Shown here piece after piece: positions 25,031 through 34,998 of a stretch of 64,000 bases of DNA; positions within the stretch are counted from its first letter, which is position 1; each line of letters opens with the position of its first letter. The notes beneath the pieces were generated by a model. The model saw only the letters and a list, made by a program, of their open reading frames with translations, did not search any database and was not told the DNA's origin. The stretch comes from Pedobacter cryoconitis (lineage in GTDB: Bacteria > Bacteroidota > Bacteroidia > Sphingobacteriales > Sphingobacteriaceae), in contig NZ_JACHCG010000002.1 of assembly GCF_014200595.1 (NCBI RefSeq), positions 620,001 to 684,000 on the forward strand, written 5' to 3'. The translations under genes and the position numbers were made by a program.

Positions 25031-26625
25031 TGAGTTTAGCTTTGCCAGTATTTAAATCGTGGGTGCCAGTCTGGTTAATCAGGGCAACTATCTTTCTGGT
25101 TATCTTTCCGGGACTTTTGCTGTTTGGCTTATCAACGGCGAGTGGCGCCGGAGCAGCCGGATATTATGGAATTGAGCCAGCAGATGTCCAATATTCTATG
25201 GTGATCTTTTATGCAGCGGTAGCCGGGTTCTTTGCACTGGAAAGAAGGTTTTTCATTTTCATTGCCACCAGAGAATATTTTATACTTAGTATCCTGATTC
25301 AAATGGGCACGGCTTATGTATGTTTTCATACTCAGAACCTTTATATCTTACTGTTTTTCAGATTTCTGCAAGGGATGTCTAACTGTATGTCAACCAGTAT
25401 TTGTATTACACTGATTTTTGGAAGTCTGCACAATGAGAGAGCAAGGGAAATCGGTTATTCTATCTTTTACGGGATGTTGCTGTGTATTACGCCGATATCA
25501 ACTATCATTACCGCGCCTATATTAAATGCATTTGATTATAATGTGTTATATAAGTTTATCATTTTCGCCTATATCCCCGGTGGGATTCTGCTGCTGATTA
25601 TCATGAATAATATCAGACTGAACAAAAAGATGCCACTTTATCAACTGGACTTTTACAGTTTTATCATTTATTCATCGGTGCTGTGTTTATTAGGTTATAC
25701 ACTGGTATACGGACAACAATATTACTGGCTTCACGATTCCAGGATCGTCTGGAGTTTATCAGGGACTTTGATATTGATAGGCTTACATATCATTCGCCAG
25801 CTTCATCTGAGACGCCCATACCTGAACCTGGATGTCTTTAAACACCGGAACTTTAATGTGGGGATGTTTATGATCTTTATTTTATACCTGGTTCGTGGAG
25901 CTTTGGGAATAATCTCTGTCTACTTTGCCGTTATTCTAGGTATGGACCCTATACATATAGGTTATATTATGGCGGCGAATATCGTAGGTATTATATTAAG
26001 CGTACTCATTTCGTCCCGGTTGATCATTATGAAAAGACCGATCCGGCTGGTCTGGCTATATGGTTTTGTATTGTTATTGATTTTTCACGTCTGGATGTGG
26101 TTCCTGTTTACTACTCAGGCCGACCCCTCTACTTTTGTTCTTCCTTTAATTATCCAGGGAATGGGAGCGGGGATGCTTATGACACCAATTATTGTTTTTG
26201 CGATTTCCTCAGTTCCTGAACGTTTAGGCAGTTCTGCATCTGCAACGGGTGTATTTTTTCGTTTTACCGGATTTTGTTCCAGTATTGCTTTAATCAATTA
26301 CTTTCAATTGCAACAAAAGAGTAACCACATCAACCGTTTTCAGGAACACCTGAGCGGGCTGAATACTGTGGTTACTGAACGTCTGGCTCAATACACGGGT
26401 GCATTAACCAATAAAGGCATGGCACCCGATCTGGCAGCCAAAGCAGCAAGAGGTTTATTGAACAGAAGCGTTGACAGCCAGGCACAGCTAAGAGCAATGA
26501 TGGATTATTATCTGCTGATTAGTATTTTGCTGATCGCTGTACTGCTGGTTATCGCTTTATTTCCAAAGTTGAACAGGACAAAAATTAACTTAAAATCTAA
26601 TCAGCCGGCTCCGGCTTCTTATTAA
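25030..26625 (+). CDS. MFS drug-type transporter (EmrB-like)
   Basis: A 531-residue inner-membrane pump with about fourteen spans, the DHA2 pattern of EmrB. The stretch FLQGMSNCMSTSICITL and the later GMGAGMLMTPIIVFAISSVP correspond to MFS motif C-like regions. It uses proton flow to export drugs or lipophilic compounds. It is translationally coupled to the adaptor gene. Substrate is unknown; no resistance gene adjoins. Confidence 0.9.
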   Translation: MSLALPVFKSWVPVWLIRATIFLVIFPGLLLFGLSTASGAGAAGYYGIEPADVQYSMVIFYAAVAGFFALERRFFIFIATREYFILSILIQMGTAYVCFHTQNLYILLFFRFLQGMSNCMSTSICITLIFGSLHNERAREIGYSIFYGMLLCITPISTIITAPILNAFDYNVLYKFIIFAYIPGGILLLIIMNNIRLNKKMPLYQLDFYSFIIYSSVLCLLGYTLVYGQQYYWLHDSRIVWSLSGTLILIGLHIIRQLHLRRPYLNLDVFKHRNFNVGMFMIFILYLVRGALGIISVYFAVILGMDPIHIGYIMAANIVGIILSVLISSRLIIMKRPIRLVWLYGFVLLLIFHVWMWFLFTTQADPSTFVLPLIIQGMGAGMLMTPIIVFAISSVPERLGSSASATGVFFRFTGFCSSIALINYFQLQQKSNHINRFQEHLSGLNTVVTERLAQYTGALTNKGMAPDLAAKAARGLLNRSVDSQAQLRAMMDYYLLISILLIAVLLVIALFPKLNRTKINLKSNQPAPASY

Positions 26626-26660
26626 AATCTGCTGATACTGATCTCCTGCAACACAGGAGA

Positions 26661-26978
26661 TCAGGTACGGATTATCTTCTCTTTTTCATCTTCATCTTCG
26701 TCTCTCTGGCCTGCGCCAAGGTTGGTTTTGGTCTTTTTACCATACAATGCATCATCATTTTTTGTCATATCATTGTCAGAATCATTGTTTTTGGCGTCTT
26801 TTAGCTCGTCTTTTATTCCATCCTGTTGATTTAGATTTTCAATGGCAGGAAGCTCAGATCCGTCCCTATGTTCGCTGGTACTATTATACCTTGGTAAGGT
26901 CTGATTTTGAGGTTTGTCAGTGTTAAAGTCTTCTGAGTCAGCTACTTTATGTTTTTCTTGTGGATTGTCTTTTTTCAT
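26661..26978 (-). CDS. Small acidic low-complexity protein
   Basis: A 105-residue, strongly hydrophilic protein rich in Asp, Asn, Lys and Glu, with no signal peptide, membrane span or known domain; it ends with an alternating acidic run (DEDEDEKEK). Proteins of this kind are often disordered and stress-related, but nothing here proves that. It starts from an ATG and has no overlapping competitor. A short hairpin at 26640-26662 overlaps its stop and lies between it and the convergent MFS gene. Confidence 0.55.
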   Translation of the reverse strand: MKKDNPQEKHKVADSEDFNTDKPQNQTLPRYNSTSEHRDGSELPAIENLNQQDGIKDELKDAKNNDSDNDMTKNDDALYGKKTKTNLGAGQRDEDEDEKEKIIRT

Positions 26979-27146
26979 GGCTTTATGGGTTGTTAAAACA
27001 TAAAACCTTTAACAATACCCGGTAGAAATGGTTTTAAATAAACATCCAGACATATTAAAACCCAATTATCGTTCGTTAATGATTTGGAAGAAAACAAACA
27101 ATTATTAACTTTAAGCCCAGAAATCAAATTTAATTAACAAAATATC

Positions 27147-27326
27147 ATGGAAAAATTCGCAAAATTAAAAGAGTTAATCGCCGGAGTTGAGGCAGATGCA
27201 GACAAGTTTTACAATTCAGGTAACGGCGCAGCTGGTACTAGAGTACGTAAAGCAATGCAAGATTTAAAAACACTTGCTCAGGACATCCGTACTGAAGTAA
27301 CTGAAAAGAAAAACAGCGACAAATAA
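27147..27326 (+). CDS. Histone H1-like small protein
   Basis: A 59-residue basic protein starting MEKFAKLKELIAGVEADADK and continuing with GAAGTRVRKAMQDLKTLAQ; it ends in a lysine-rich tail. This is the short histone H1/Hc1-like protein common in Bacteroidota, thought to bind DNA. Length is normal for this short form. It is alone, preceded by 168 bases from the divergent acidic-protein gene and followed by a strong terminator at 27356-27397, so it is a single-gene transcript. Confidence 0.85.
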   Translation: MEKFAKLKELIAGVEADADKFYNSGNGAAGTRVRKAMQDLKTLAQDIRTEVTEKKNSDK

Positions 27327-27355
27327 TAATATTTGTACCTGCATTCGCAGGCTTA

Positions 27356-27397
27356 ATAAAAAAAGCCGGTTCATTTATAATGAGCCGGCTTTTTTTA
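27356..27397. terminator. Bidirectional terminator
   Basis: AGCCGGTTCATT pairs with AATGAGCCGGCT around a 3-base loop, with an A run before and a T run after. It ends the histone-like transcript on the plus strand and can end the dctA transcript from the minus strand. Confidence 0.88.
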
Positions 27398-27452
27398 TTT
27401 GAAGAGATTTCTCAACGATGACTTAACAAAAAGTTTTTTACTGAAGTTTGTT

Positions 27453-28712
27453 TTACTTTTTCAGTGCCAGTATATTATCCGGTCCGGGATGAAACTCATT
27501 CTCAGTTTTCGCGATCACAATCGTAGCCACTCCGTTTCCAATGATATTTGTAATTGCACGTGCTTCACTCATAAACTTGTCTACCCCTAAAAGGAACGCA
27601 AGCCCCTCTACCGGAATCTTATGGATAGCAGTAAGCGTAGAGGCCAATACAATAAAGCCGCTGCCTGTCACGCCCGCAGCGCCCTTGGATGTCAGCATTA
27701 ATATCCCAATGATACTCAGCATCTCCGCCAATGATAAATGAACATTATACAACTGCGCTAAAAAGATAACAGCCATTGATAAATAAATAGATGTCCCATC
27801 CAGGTTGAAAGAATAACCAGTAGGAATAACCAATCCGACAACCGATTTACTGCAACCCAGCTGCTCTAGTTTTTTCATGATAGAAGGCAAAGCAGATTCC
27901 GAAGAAGAAGTTCCCAGCACAAGCAGCAGTTCTTCCTTGATATATTTAAGAAAACTAAGGATGCTTAAATTGAAATACCTCAGAATAGATCCCAGGATCA
28001 CAAACACAAACAATCCCATGGTTAAATAAACCGTGCCCATCAGTTTTCCTAAAGGAATCAGCGTTTGCAAACCAAACTTACCAATCGTATAAGCCATTCC
28101 TCCGAAAGCACCAAGAGGAGCGAGGTACATCACATACTTCAATCCACCAAACACCAATTTCGAAGCTTTTCCCAAAACACCGATAACCGCTTCTCTTTTT
28201 GAATAAAAATTGAGTGCAACCCCCACAACAATAGCAACGACCAAAACCTGTAAAGTCAGGTTAGACATAAAAAACTTGCCCCAGTCAAAACCAGCACCCG
28301 ATTCGGCAGCTTTAGTATACTTAGAAGGGTCTTGTATATTCAGGCCTGACCGGTCAATATGCCCGGGACGTATAATATAAGCGACGAATATGCCGATAGC
28401 TAAAGCAAATGTGGTTACGATTTCAAAATAAACCAGTGACTTGACACCAATCCGGCCAACTTTTTTCAGATCACCCATCCCGCTGATTCCCAAAACAATG
28501 GTCAGGAAAATAATCGGCGCAATGAATAATTTGATAATATCGACGAAAGTCTTACCCACGATTTCCATTTTTATCGCCAGTGCAGGGTTTGTGGTTCCCA
28601 GTATAATCCCGGCAATAATTGCAATCAAAACCCAAAAAGTCAGATTTGTAAATAGTTTTTTCGTAAAGCTTCTTTTTTGTATTTTATCGGGGGTAGTATA
28701 ATTAATTTCCAT
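27453..28712 (-). CDS. DctA-type dicarboxylate:cation symporter
   Basis: A 419-residue inner-membrane carrier of the DAACS family (glutamate/dicarboxylate symporters). Diagnostic stretches are the serine-rich LGTSSSESALPSIMKKL (hairpin loop 1), VIPTGYSFNLDGTSIYL and the hairpin-2 region LTSKGAAGVTGSGFIVLA. It takes up C4-dicarboxylates such as succinate, or acidic amino acids, with Na+ or H+. It is the last gene behind sigma factor, FecR, TonB receptor and porin, 37 bases after the porin, which points to uptake of a carboxylic acid. Confidence 0.92.
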   Translation of the reverse strand: MEINYTTPDKIQKRSFTKKLFTNLTFWVLIAIIAGIILGTTNPALAIKMEIVGKTFVDIIKLFIAPIIFLTIVLGISGMGDLKKVGRIGVKSLVYFEIVTTFALAIGIFVAYIIRPGHIDRSGLNIQDPSKYTKAAESGAGFDWGKFFMSNLTLQVLVVAIVVGVALNFYSKREAVIGVLGKASKLVFGGLKYVMYLAPLGAFGGMAYTIGKFGLQTLIPLGKLMGTVYLTMGLFVFVILGSILRYFNLSILSFLKYIKEELLLVLGTSSSESALPSIMKKLEQLGCSKSVVGLVIPTGYSFNLDGTSIYLSMAVIFLAQLYNVHLSLAEMLSIIGILMLTSKGAAGVTGSGFIVLASTLTAIHKIPVEGLAFLLGVDKFMSEARAITNIIGNGVATIVIAKTENEFHPGPDNILALKK

Positions 28713-28749
28713 ATTGAAGGATTAAAAATAATGATTATTAGTTTAAAAT

Positions 28750-30063
28750 TTAGTCAATTGAGATATGATACATCAGTACGTACATCATTTTTCGCATAGT
28801 GGTAGTCAGTTCACCATCAGGTTCTGCCCTGAATATGGGTCTGCTTTGTGCATTAAAGACAAGTTTTGAAGAATGGCCTTTCAGTAACAAACTTACACCA
28901 GCATCATAAGTAACCATTGGATCTGCGAGCCTTTCAAATTTTGAATACTGGATACCCACAGCAGGCAGTAACTGTGCTCCTTTTTTCTTTTGATTAAAAT
29001 AAGGCAGCAGAAAACCAGTCTGTACACTGATACTGTTACCTGTTCCAATGACAGGATAACCATTTCCAGAACCATTGAAAGATGCTGTACTGGCATCCAG
29101 TCCGTTTGCAGGGTTTCCTATGGCCAGTATCCTTGTATAATCGGGGCCGAAATCGTGGTGATGATAAGCGCCATAAAAGGTGAATGCGGTACCTTTTTCT
29201 TTATTGACAGGTGTATCGTAAAAAATATCGGCGGCAAACTGTTTCAGGTTATCGGCTATAGTATCATTTACGGAATTTTTATGCCATAATGCATCTTTTT
29301 GAAGTTCGAATCCGGCACCTATAGCCAATACTTTCTTTTTACCCAGATATGCACCCTGGTTTTGCGCCATCACATTACTCTCCTTATCAAAAAACTGCCA
29401 TTTGATATAACCTGACCAGTTTGGTTTGACCACTTTAGTATTAAATACAGCAATATCAGTCAAAGGAGCTGTCCCTCCCGTATTATAAGGAGTCGTATAG
29501 GCAAAGCGGTAATCTAATTTTTCAATGATGCCTTTTACAAATAACCCCAGCCTGCGCTGTGTTATATCTCTTTTATTGATATCCCCGAGGTTAATTAAAG
29601 GAGTTTCATAGAGCAAAGTTTTCGTATAACCAGTAGCATATCTTGAAAGGCCCATCCAGGAAGAACGGCCACCTCCAACAGAAATATATTCATTGATCTT
29701 ATAATCTGCGTATCCATCCAGTAAATCTACATAGGTGTCCGTTTTGGTCAGATTGTTCACATTTGTAGGACCAAGCTGCATCACAAGCATCAAATTATCA
29801 ACCGGCATAGCAGTTACTTTCAACCTCACACGTCTTAAGGAAATATCGGTTATAGAGCTGAGTTGCGAATCGTTGATTTTACTGCCAGGATTAAGCTGTG
29901 TATTTCTAAACCAGACCTGCATGTATCCGCCAAATTTCAGATAATGCGTTTTTTCCTTATTCAGATAAAGTGTGAGGGGATCGGCAGGGGGAGGTTGGTT
30001 CTGTGCCAGCACAATTGCAGGCAGCAGAAACAAGATGCCTGACAGGTAATGATAGAATTTCAT
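28750..30063 (-). CDS. Outer-membrane porin (OprP/OprO-like)
   Basis: A 437-residue beta-barrel porin. Residues 1-20 are a signal peptide (ending VLAQ). FGGYMQVWFRNTQ, ISLRRVRLKVTAMPVDNLML and DLLDGYADYKINEYISVGGG are typical of phosphate-selective-porin-like proteins of Bacteroidota. It should let small anions or carboxylates into the periplasm. It lies 97 bases after the TonB receptor and 37 bases before dctA on the same strand; the latter pairing suggests that the porin supplies the symporter. Confidence 0.82.
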   Translation of the reverse strand: MKFYHYLSGILFLLPAIVLAQNQPPPADPLTLYLNKEKTHYLKFGGYMQVWFRNTQLNPGSKINDSQLSSITDISLRRVRLKVTAMPVDNLMLVMQLGPTNVNNLTKTDTYVDLLDGYADYKINEYISVGGGRSSWMGLSRYATGYTKTLLYETPLINLGDINKRDITQRRLGLFVKGIIEKLDYRFAYTTPYNTGGTAPLTDIAVFNTKVVKPNWSGYIKWQFFDKESNVMAQNQGAYLGKKKVLAIGAGFELQKDALWHKNSVNDTIADNLKQFAADIFYDTPVNKEKGTAFTFYGAYHHHDFGPDYTRILAIGNPANGLDASTASFNGSGNGYPVIGTGNSISVQTGFLLPYFNQKKKGAQLLPAVGIQYSKFERLADPMVTYDAGVSLLLKGHSSKLVFNAQSRPIFRAEPDGELTTTMRKMMYVLMYHISID

Positions 30064-30160
30064 ATTAAATATTTGGTTTGTAATCAGCTAAGAGGGACCA
30101 GCAGCTGATTTTACCCCATTGTGCAGAAAAAATATCAATATATAGGGTAGATGAACCTGT

Positions 30161-32932
30161 CTAAAATTTAACCTGTAAACTGGCATAATAGTTCATGCCA
30201 TTGAAACCGAATTGATTAGCTGTTCTGCTATAAGGAATCTGTCCGCCAAAAGATAAATTCGTATTCAACTCATTAATCTCTTTTATTTCATCAGGATAGA
30301 CATTAAATAAATTATTACAACCTGTGCTAACCGAAAATCTTTTATTCAGGCGCCAGGAAAACTGCACATCAGTAATCACCTTACCGCTAAAGGTCTGGTC
30401 AAAAACGGGATCATTCTCCCAGGCAGCGACTTGTCCGAAATAAGTATTGCGCAGTAAAAAATTAAAAGCATTCATTTGATAAGCGCATGACAGTATCATT
30501 TTACTGTTCGGCTGTGCATGTTCAATAATTCCGATATCAATACGTGGAAGCAACTCAGAAGCCGGGATATTTCCCCCACCCGCAAGCGGAAGGCTGGCCA
30601 CTTTCAATTTAACTTTAGTCCGGTTGAAAGAAGCAGTTCCATTGATCGTGAGTGATTGCTGCTGCGCAAAAACTGCTGTATAATTAGCTGTAAGCTCAAC
30701 CCCTCTGGTATAGGTATTTAGCGCATTGATGAAAAACTGAAGGTCTGTTACCCCTGCACTTGCTAAAACCGGACGCAGGGCTACAACCGAACTATCGAGT
30801 CTTCCGGAAACGACTATCCGGTTACGAATGGGGATATAGTAAAAATCAGCAGAGAGCGACAGCGAAGAATTAACTGTTCCGGTAAGGCCGGCGCTCAGGT
30901 TTATAGAAGTTTCTGGCCGGAGCTTTGGAATGCCCAGTTGCTGTAAAACAGGGCTGTCATTGCGGAAATGCTGTACAAGGTAAACATCCGATTGCCCGTT
31001 TTTTTGGAAGAACTGAAATTGAAGCTGATCGTAATAAACCTGCTGTAAAGAAGGAGCCCTGAAATTACGGCTCAGTGATGTCCTGAATACAAAAGCATCT
31101 GTTATTCTATGTCTGATTGCCAGTTTACCTGATAAATTTCCTCCAAAATCACTATAGCGCTCATAACGTGCAGTAGCAGCAATTAAGGTTTTTTTGGAAA
31201 GTTCCATATTTACTTCAGCATAAATGCCAACATTCGCCCGGTATTTATTTAATTGTTCATCAGGCTTAAAACCAGGTCTTCCATTGGTTCCTAGGAGTTT
31301 TAAAAGGGCAGAGGGTGTACCCGGTAAATTTGCATCCAGATAAGATGCCTCATCTCCGGTAATGATCTGGTAATTTTCCAAACGTGATTCCGCACCTGCG
31401 GCAAAGGTAATACCAGGGGTGAGCGTTCTGGAAAAATCCAGGTTCAGAATGCCCTGCTGTAATATAGTTCCACCTGCATTAAAAGTTAAAGGAGAGTTTT
31501 TACCCATGGAAGCATTCACCGTATTCACCGCTTCACTATTGAGCTTATTATAGCCATAAACAGCACTAAAATCCATATTCCAACCAGCTGAACTTACTTT
31601 TTTAAGCCCGGCAGCTACAGATCCGTTGGATAATACAGCAGGAAATTCTGGCAAATATCCATCAGGGAATAGTGGAGTTGAGGCGGGATAGAAATTTGGA
31701 AAGCGATAAAATCCGAAGGTTATTGCTCTTTTTTGTGAAAAGCCGCCAAATGAATAAAACTTCCAATCCTGAGCAACAGGCGTTTCCATATTGAACCATA
31801 GCGCTATATTCTTGATTTCTGCATCACCATACTGACCCTGGTTACGCTGGAACCCCTTTTCTTTAACCAATAAATCGTCTCTTCGTTTATTTTCAGCTAG
31901 TTTATCAGCAGGGGCGGGGAAATTTATGCTGCTCAGCTTAGCCGTATCACTAATCTTGGTATAGACTAATCCGGTATAAGCCCTGGCGCGGTTAGTAGAC
32001 TGCTGATATTGATAATTTAACGTGAAATTGAGGAACCCTTTGCCTGAAGCCAGTGGTAAACCATAGCTCAAATTGTTCTGTGTATAGCTACCGTCACCTT
32101 TACTGGTTTGACCGACCTGAGTACTGAAAGTACCTCCGGTTTCTTTTTTCAAAACGATATTAATAATACCAGCAATTGCATCAGAACCATATTGCGCAGC
32201 AGCACCATCCCTTAAAATCTCTATTTTTTCAATCATTGCTGCGGGAATTGCACTTAAATCTGTTCCTGCGGTTCCTTTTCCAACTGTATTGTTCAGGTTT
32301 AAGGCAGCGATATTATACCTTCTTTTGCCATTGATTAAAACCAGTAACTGATCCGGGCCAAGTCCGCGCAGGGTTGACTGTTCCGCATAAGAAGCTACAT
32401 TGTTGATCCCATATTTAGAAGAATTGAAAGAGGAAGAAGTATAATGCAGCATTTGTGCCAGGTCTGTCTGACCAGTTTGCATCAATGTACGCTGATTAAG
32501 AACATCCACAGGTAAAGCTGTTTGCAGTTTTGTACGCGGCATTTTGGCATGAGAACCTAAAATAGCCACTTCATCTAAACTTAATATAATCGGTTTGATG
32601 ATGATTTTTTCGGCAGGTACAGCAGCTTTGATAATATATTGACTATCAGATATCTTTTTAAAAGCCAGATTTAGCGGATTTAGTAAGTGATATAAAATCA
32701 GATCCAGATCCGGCTGAGCCAGGCGTTTATAATGGTTCAGTTTAACCGCGGCAATCAATTGTGCTTCATAAACAAAGCTGACCTTATAGTGCGCAGAAAG
32801 TAAATCTAATTCATTTCCAAGGGACTGATCAGGGGATTGTGCAAAGACTCTTCCACCAGAAATAGTAAATAGTGCAAGCAAAAGAATGCCTGCTACATAT
32901 AAATTAACTTCCGATATAAACTTCTTTGCCAT
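30161..32932 (-). CDS. TonB-dependent receptor with STN signalling domain (FecA-like)
   Basis: A 923-residue outer-membrane receptor: signal peptide to about residue 32, STN domain at ~38-110 (LLSAHYKVSFVYEAQL), plug domain at ~130-260 (LRGLGPDQLLVLINGKRRYN, IEILRDGAAAQYGSDAIAGI) and a 22-strand barrel ending in an aromatic-terminated strand (YYASLQVKF). The STN domain allows surface signalling to the FecR gene just upstream, whose end it overlaps by 29 bases. Ligand is unknown: perhaps a ferric carboxylate complex, given the porin and DctA downstream. Confidence 0.93.
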   Translation of the reverse strand: MAKKFISEVNLYVAGILLLALFTISGGRVFAQSPDQSLGNELDLLSAHYKVSFVYEAQLIAAVKLNHYKRLAQPDLDLILYHLLNPLNLAFKKISDSQYIIKAAVPAEKIIIKPIILSLDEVAILGSHAKMPRTKLQTALPVDVLNQRTLMQTGQTDLAQMLHYTSSSFNSSKYGINNVASYAEQSTLRGLGPDQLLVLINGKRRYNIAALNLNNTVGKGTAGTDLSAIPAAMIEKIEILRDGAAAQYGSDAIAGIINIVLKKETGGTFSTQVGQTSKGDGSYTQNNLSYGLPLASGKGFLNFTLNYQYQQSTNRARAYTGLVYTKISDTAKLSSINFPAPADKLAENKRRDDLLVKEKGFQRNQGQYGDAEIKNIALWFNMETPVAQDWKFYSFGGFSQKRAITFGFYRFPNFYPASTPLFPDGYLPEFPAVLSNGSVAAGLKKVSSAGWNMDFSAVYGYNKLNSEAVNTVNASMGKNSPLTFNAGGTILQQGILNLDFSRTLTPGITFAAGAESRLENYQIITGDEASYLDANLPGTPSALLKLLGTNGRPGFKPDEQLNKYRANVGIYAEVNMELSKKTLIAATARYERYSDFGGNLSGKLAIRHRITDAFVFRTSLSRNFRAPSLQQVYYDQLQFQFFQKNGQSDVYLVQHFRNDSPVLQQLGIPKLRPETSINLSAGLTGTVNSSLSLSADFYYIPIRNRIVVSGRLDSSVVALRPVLASAGVTDLQFFINALNTYTRGVELTANYTAVFAQQQSLTINGTASFNRTKVKLKVASLPLAGGGNIPASELLPRIDIGIIEHAQPNSKMILSCAYQMNAFNFLLRNTYFGQVAAWENDPVFDQTFSGKVITDVQFSWRLNKRFSVSTGCNNLFNVYPDEIKEINELNTNLSFGGQIPYSRTANQFGFNGMNYYASLQVKF

Positions 32933-33917
32933 TCTCTTTTACTGTCGTATTCAGCAAGGCTGCCAAAGTCTGAATTAAAACAGGTTCATTTTTAAGTTCC
33001 AATGTACCGGAAAATTCCCTGGTACGGATGGATTGATCTTTGATCAGATATTTTTTACCATAATAAGCAGATAATTTATTACAGACCTCTGCTACAGTAG
33101 CATTTTTGAAAATGTATTTACCATTCACCCAGGAAGTAAACTGTTCGATATCACCTGTTTTTCTTCTCAAGGCAATTTCTCCCTTTTTACAAGTCGCATA
33201 GTCACCGGGCGCAAGGATAAGAGACTGGTTTTTATGTTTTAAGCCAACTTTACCACTCACCAAAGTCACAAGCGTGCTATCTGCCTGTGTATTCACATTA
33301 AATACAGTGCCCAAAACACTGACTTCAGTAAGATTTGCATGTACAGTAAAGGCTACGGCTGGCTGATTTTTCTTTTCAATATGTTTGATCTGGAAATAAG
33401 CTTCCCCATTTAACCAGATTTGCCTGTTCGTTTTGTCCCACTTTTCAGGATATTTCACCGAACTGTTTGCGTTCAGGATAACAGTAGAACTATCAGGTAG
33501 CATAATGGTTTTAGTATGTCCATACGGAGCAACAACAGTTAATAGTGCCATGTTCTCAGTCTTATTACCTATATAGAACAACAATCCTGCGCCAATAACC
33601 AGGCCGGTCAGTATAGCTGCTATTTTGAAAAAAGGAAATATATTTTTAACAACAGGCTGATAGTCTGTATTCTGTGCACTAATGGTATAGTCAATCCGGT
33701 TTTTAAGGCTTTCGTAAAATTGTTCCTTCAGCGGATCTTTCCCTAAAGACAGCAAGCCGATGATTTCCTTGGCTTCATTCACTTTTTCCAGGGACAATGG
33801 ATGCTCATGAATCCACTTTTCCCAGAAAAGCGTGGCCTGTTGATCAGTGGCTTTTACGTAATTCGTAAAGCTCTCATCATTTACAAAATCAGCTGTTGTA
33901 TATTCCTGATATGACAT
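32904..33917 (-). CDS. FecR-type anti-sigma factor
   Basis: A 337-residue inner-membrane protein: cytoplasmic helix bundle (~1-85), one membrane span near residues 92-112, and a periplasmic FecR domain (TIMLPDSSTVILNANSSVKY, LNGEAYFQI, VLGTVFNVNT) with the C-terminal STN-like part. It relays the signal from the TonB receptor to the sigma factor gene 30 bases upstream. Overlap with the receptor gene indicates coupling. Confidence 0.93.
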   Translation of the reverse strand: MSYQEYTTADFVNDESFTNYVKATDQQATLFWEKWIHEHPLSLEKVNEAKEIIGLLSLGKDPLKEQFYESLKNRIDYTISAQNTDYQPVVKNIFPFFKIAAILTGLVIGAGLLFYIGNKTENMALLTVVAPYGHTKTIMLPDSSTVILNANSSVKYPEKWDKTNRQIWLNGEAYFQIKHIEKKNQPAVAFTVHANLTEVSVLGTVFNVNTQADSTLVTLVSGKVGLKHKNQSLILAPGDYATCKKGEIALRRKTGDIEQFTSWVNGKYIFKNATVAEVCNKLSAYYGKKYLIKDQSIRTREFSGTLELKNEPVLIQTLAALLNTTVKENGKEVYIGS

Positions 33918-33947
33918 TTTTATCGATTATAATTTATAAGAGGCTTT

Positions 33948-34577
33948 TTAAGGATTAATTACCCCATGTACCCAAAGTAAAAATAAAATAAGGAGATGTT
34001 TCTGTCTCAGCCCGTCTATTGCCCTGCCCATTAATTTATAACAGCCCTTGATACTGATATTTAACAGCGCAGCTATTTCCTTGAAACTCATTTCCTGATA
34101 ATAGCGCAAATGTATGAGTTCCTTTTGTTTAGGCGAAAGCGTCTCCAGCATTGCTAAAACTTTTGTTGCTGTGGATTGGTGGCTTTCTTTTGCTATAAAT
34201 TCGGATTCAACTGTGTTATAAAATGAAAAATCGCTGTGTATTTCTTCATCATCATCTACAAAATCAGTGCTTACATTTTTTTGTTGTGTTTTTAGTTTAT
34301 GAATAATCGTTGTTCTTACCGATTTGATCAGATAACTTTTTAAAGAATACCTGATGTCAAATTTAGCCCTGTTTGTCCAGATCCATACAAAGACATCATG
34401 CAGACTATCTTCAATAATTTGTATATCATCCGTTAAGCGAAGACCGTAGCCAGTAAGTGTTTTTGCAAACCTTATATAAAGCTCGTCAAAAGCGTGTTTA
34501 TTATGTTGTTTAATCTGATCAACCAATTCGGCATCATCAAGCAAGGACATAGTACTATTCCTGTTATTTGCCTGCAT
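33948..34577 (-). CDS. ECF sigma factor (FecI-like)
   Basis: A 209-residue RNA polymerase sigma factor. Region 2 reads FDELYIRFAKTLTGYG and ends DVFVWIWTNR; region 4 reads LSPKQKELIHLRYYQEMSFK and EIAALLNISIKGCYKLMGRA. It should transcribe the FecR/receptor/porin/dctA operon. A second in-frame ATG at 34550 is possible; the first is used here. The C-terminus carries an unusual hydrophobic tail (LLILFLLWVHGV), which is often seen in Bacteroidota FecI-type proteins. Confidence 0.92.
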   Translation of the reverse strand: MQANNRNSTMSLLDDAELVDQIKQHNKHAFDELYIRFAKTLTGYGLRLTDDIQIIEDSLHDVFVWIWTNRAKFDIRYSLKSYLIKSVRTTIIHKLKTQQKNVSTDFVDDDEEIHSDFSFYNTVESEFIAKESHQSTATKVLAMLETLSPKQKELIHLRYYQEMSFKEIAALLNISIKGCYKLMGRAIDGLRQKHLLILFLLWVHGVINP

Positions 34578-34998
34578 AAAAAATTATATAAAAGAATTGG
34601 TTAGCTATTACCCGTAAAAATAAGGCTAAACTTAGATTATTTATTTTGTTTTAGAAGCTGTTTAAGGTTATAGTGTGAAAATATTTTTGTTAAGTCATTT
34701 GTCTTAAAATAGTTGTGTTAAATTTTTTATTAAATTTTATCTCTGAATTAAAATTAATGAATATATTTATTTATCAGCTGATAATTAATTAATCTTAAAA
34801 CATCTTATTTATTAATAATGTAATGATCTGCCTCTTTTTTATTTTGTTAAAACGTTTTAATGATGCCTAAAATACAAATTTTTAATCTTTAACCAATAAA
34901 TCATAAACCTATGAAACCATCATGATTTTTCAGATCACCTAACGAAATGGAAATAAAATCATGATAGCTTCATAACCATTAAAAACAAATATAAACCT
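34578..34998. other. AT-rich regulatory region before the zincin lipoprotein gene
   Basis: Contains the perfect palindrome TTAAAACGTTTTAA (34847-34860), a 14-base direct repeat of the gene's own start context (34903-34916 and 34991-35004, ATAAACCTATGAAA), a four-codon frame at 34911-34925 and an 11-bp inverted repeat (34919-34929 with 34955-34965). No long gene is present. Confidence 0.6.
34847..34860. promoter_or_regulatory. Palindromic operator-like site
   Basis: TTAAAACGTTTTAA is a perfect 14-bp palindrome 138 bases before the zincin gene. Its AAACGTTT core recurs in two palindromes before the second zincin lipoprotein gene (42670 and 42865). The core resembles LacI-family operators; the binding protein is unknown. 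Confidence 0.4.

Noticed and set aside
26640..26662. Hairpin GATCTCCTG/CAGGAGATC as a terminator
   Set aside because: It has a good stem but no T run and overlaps a stop codon, so its role is uncertain and it was not listed separately.
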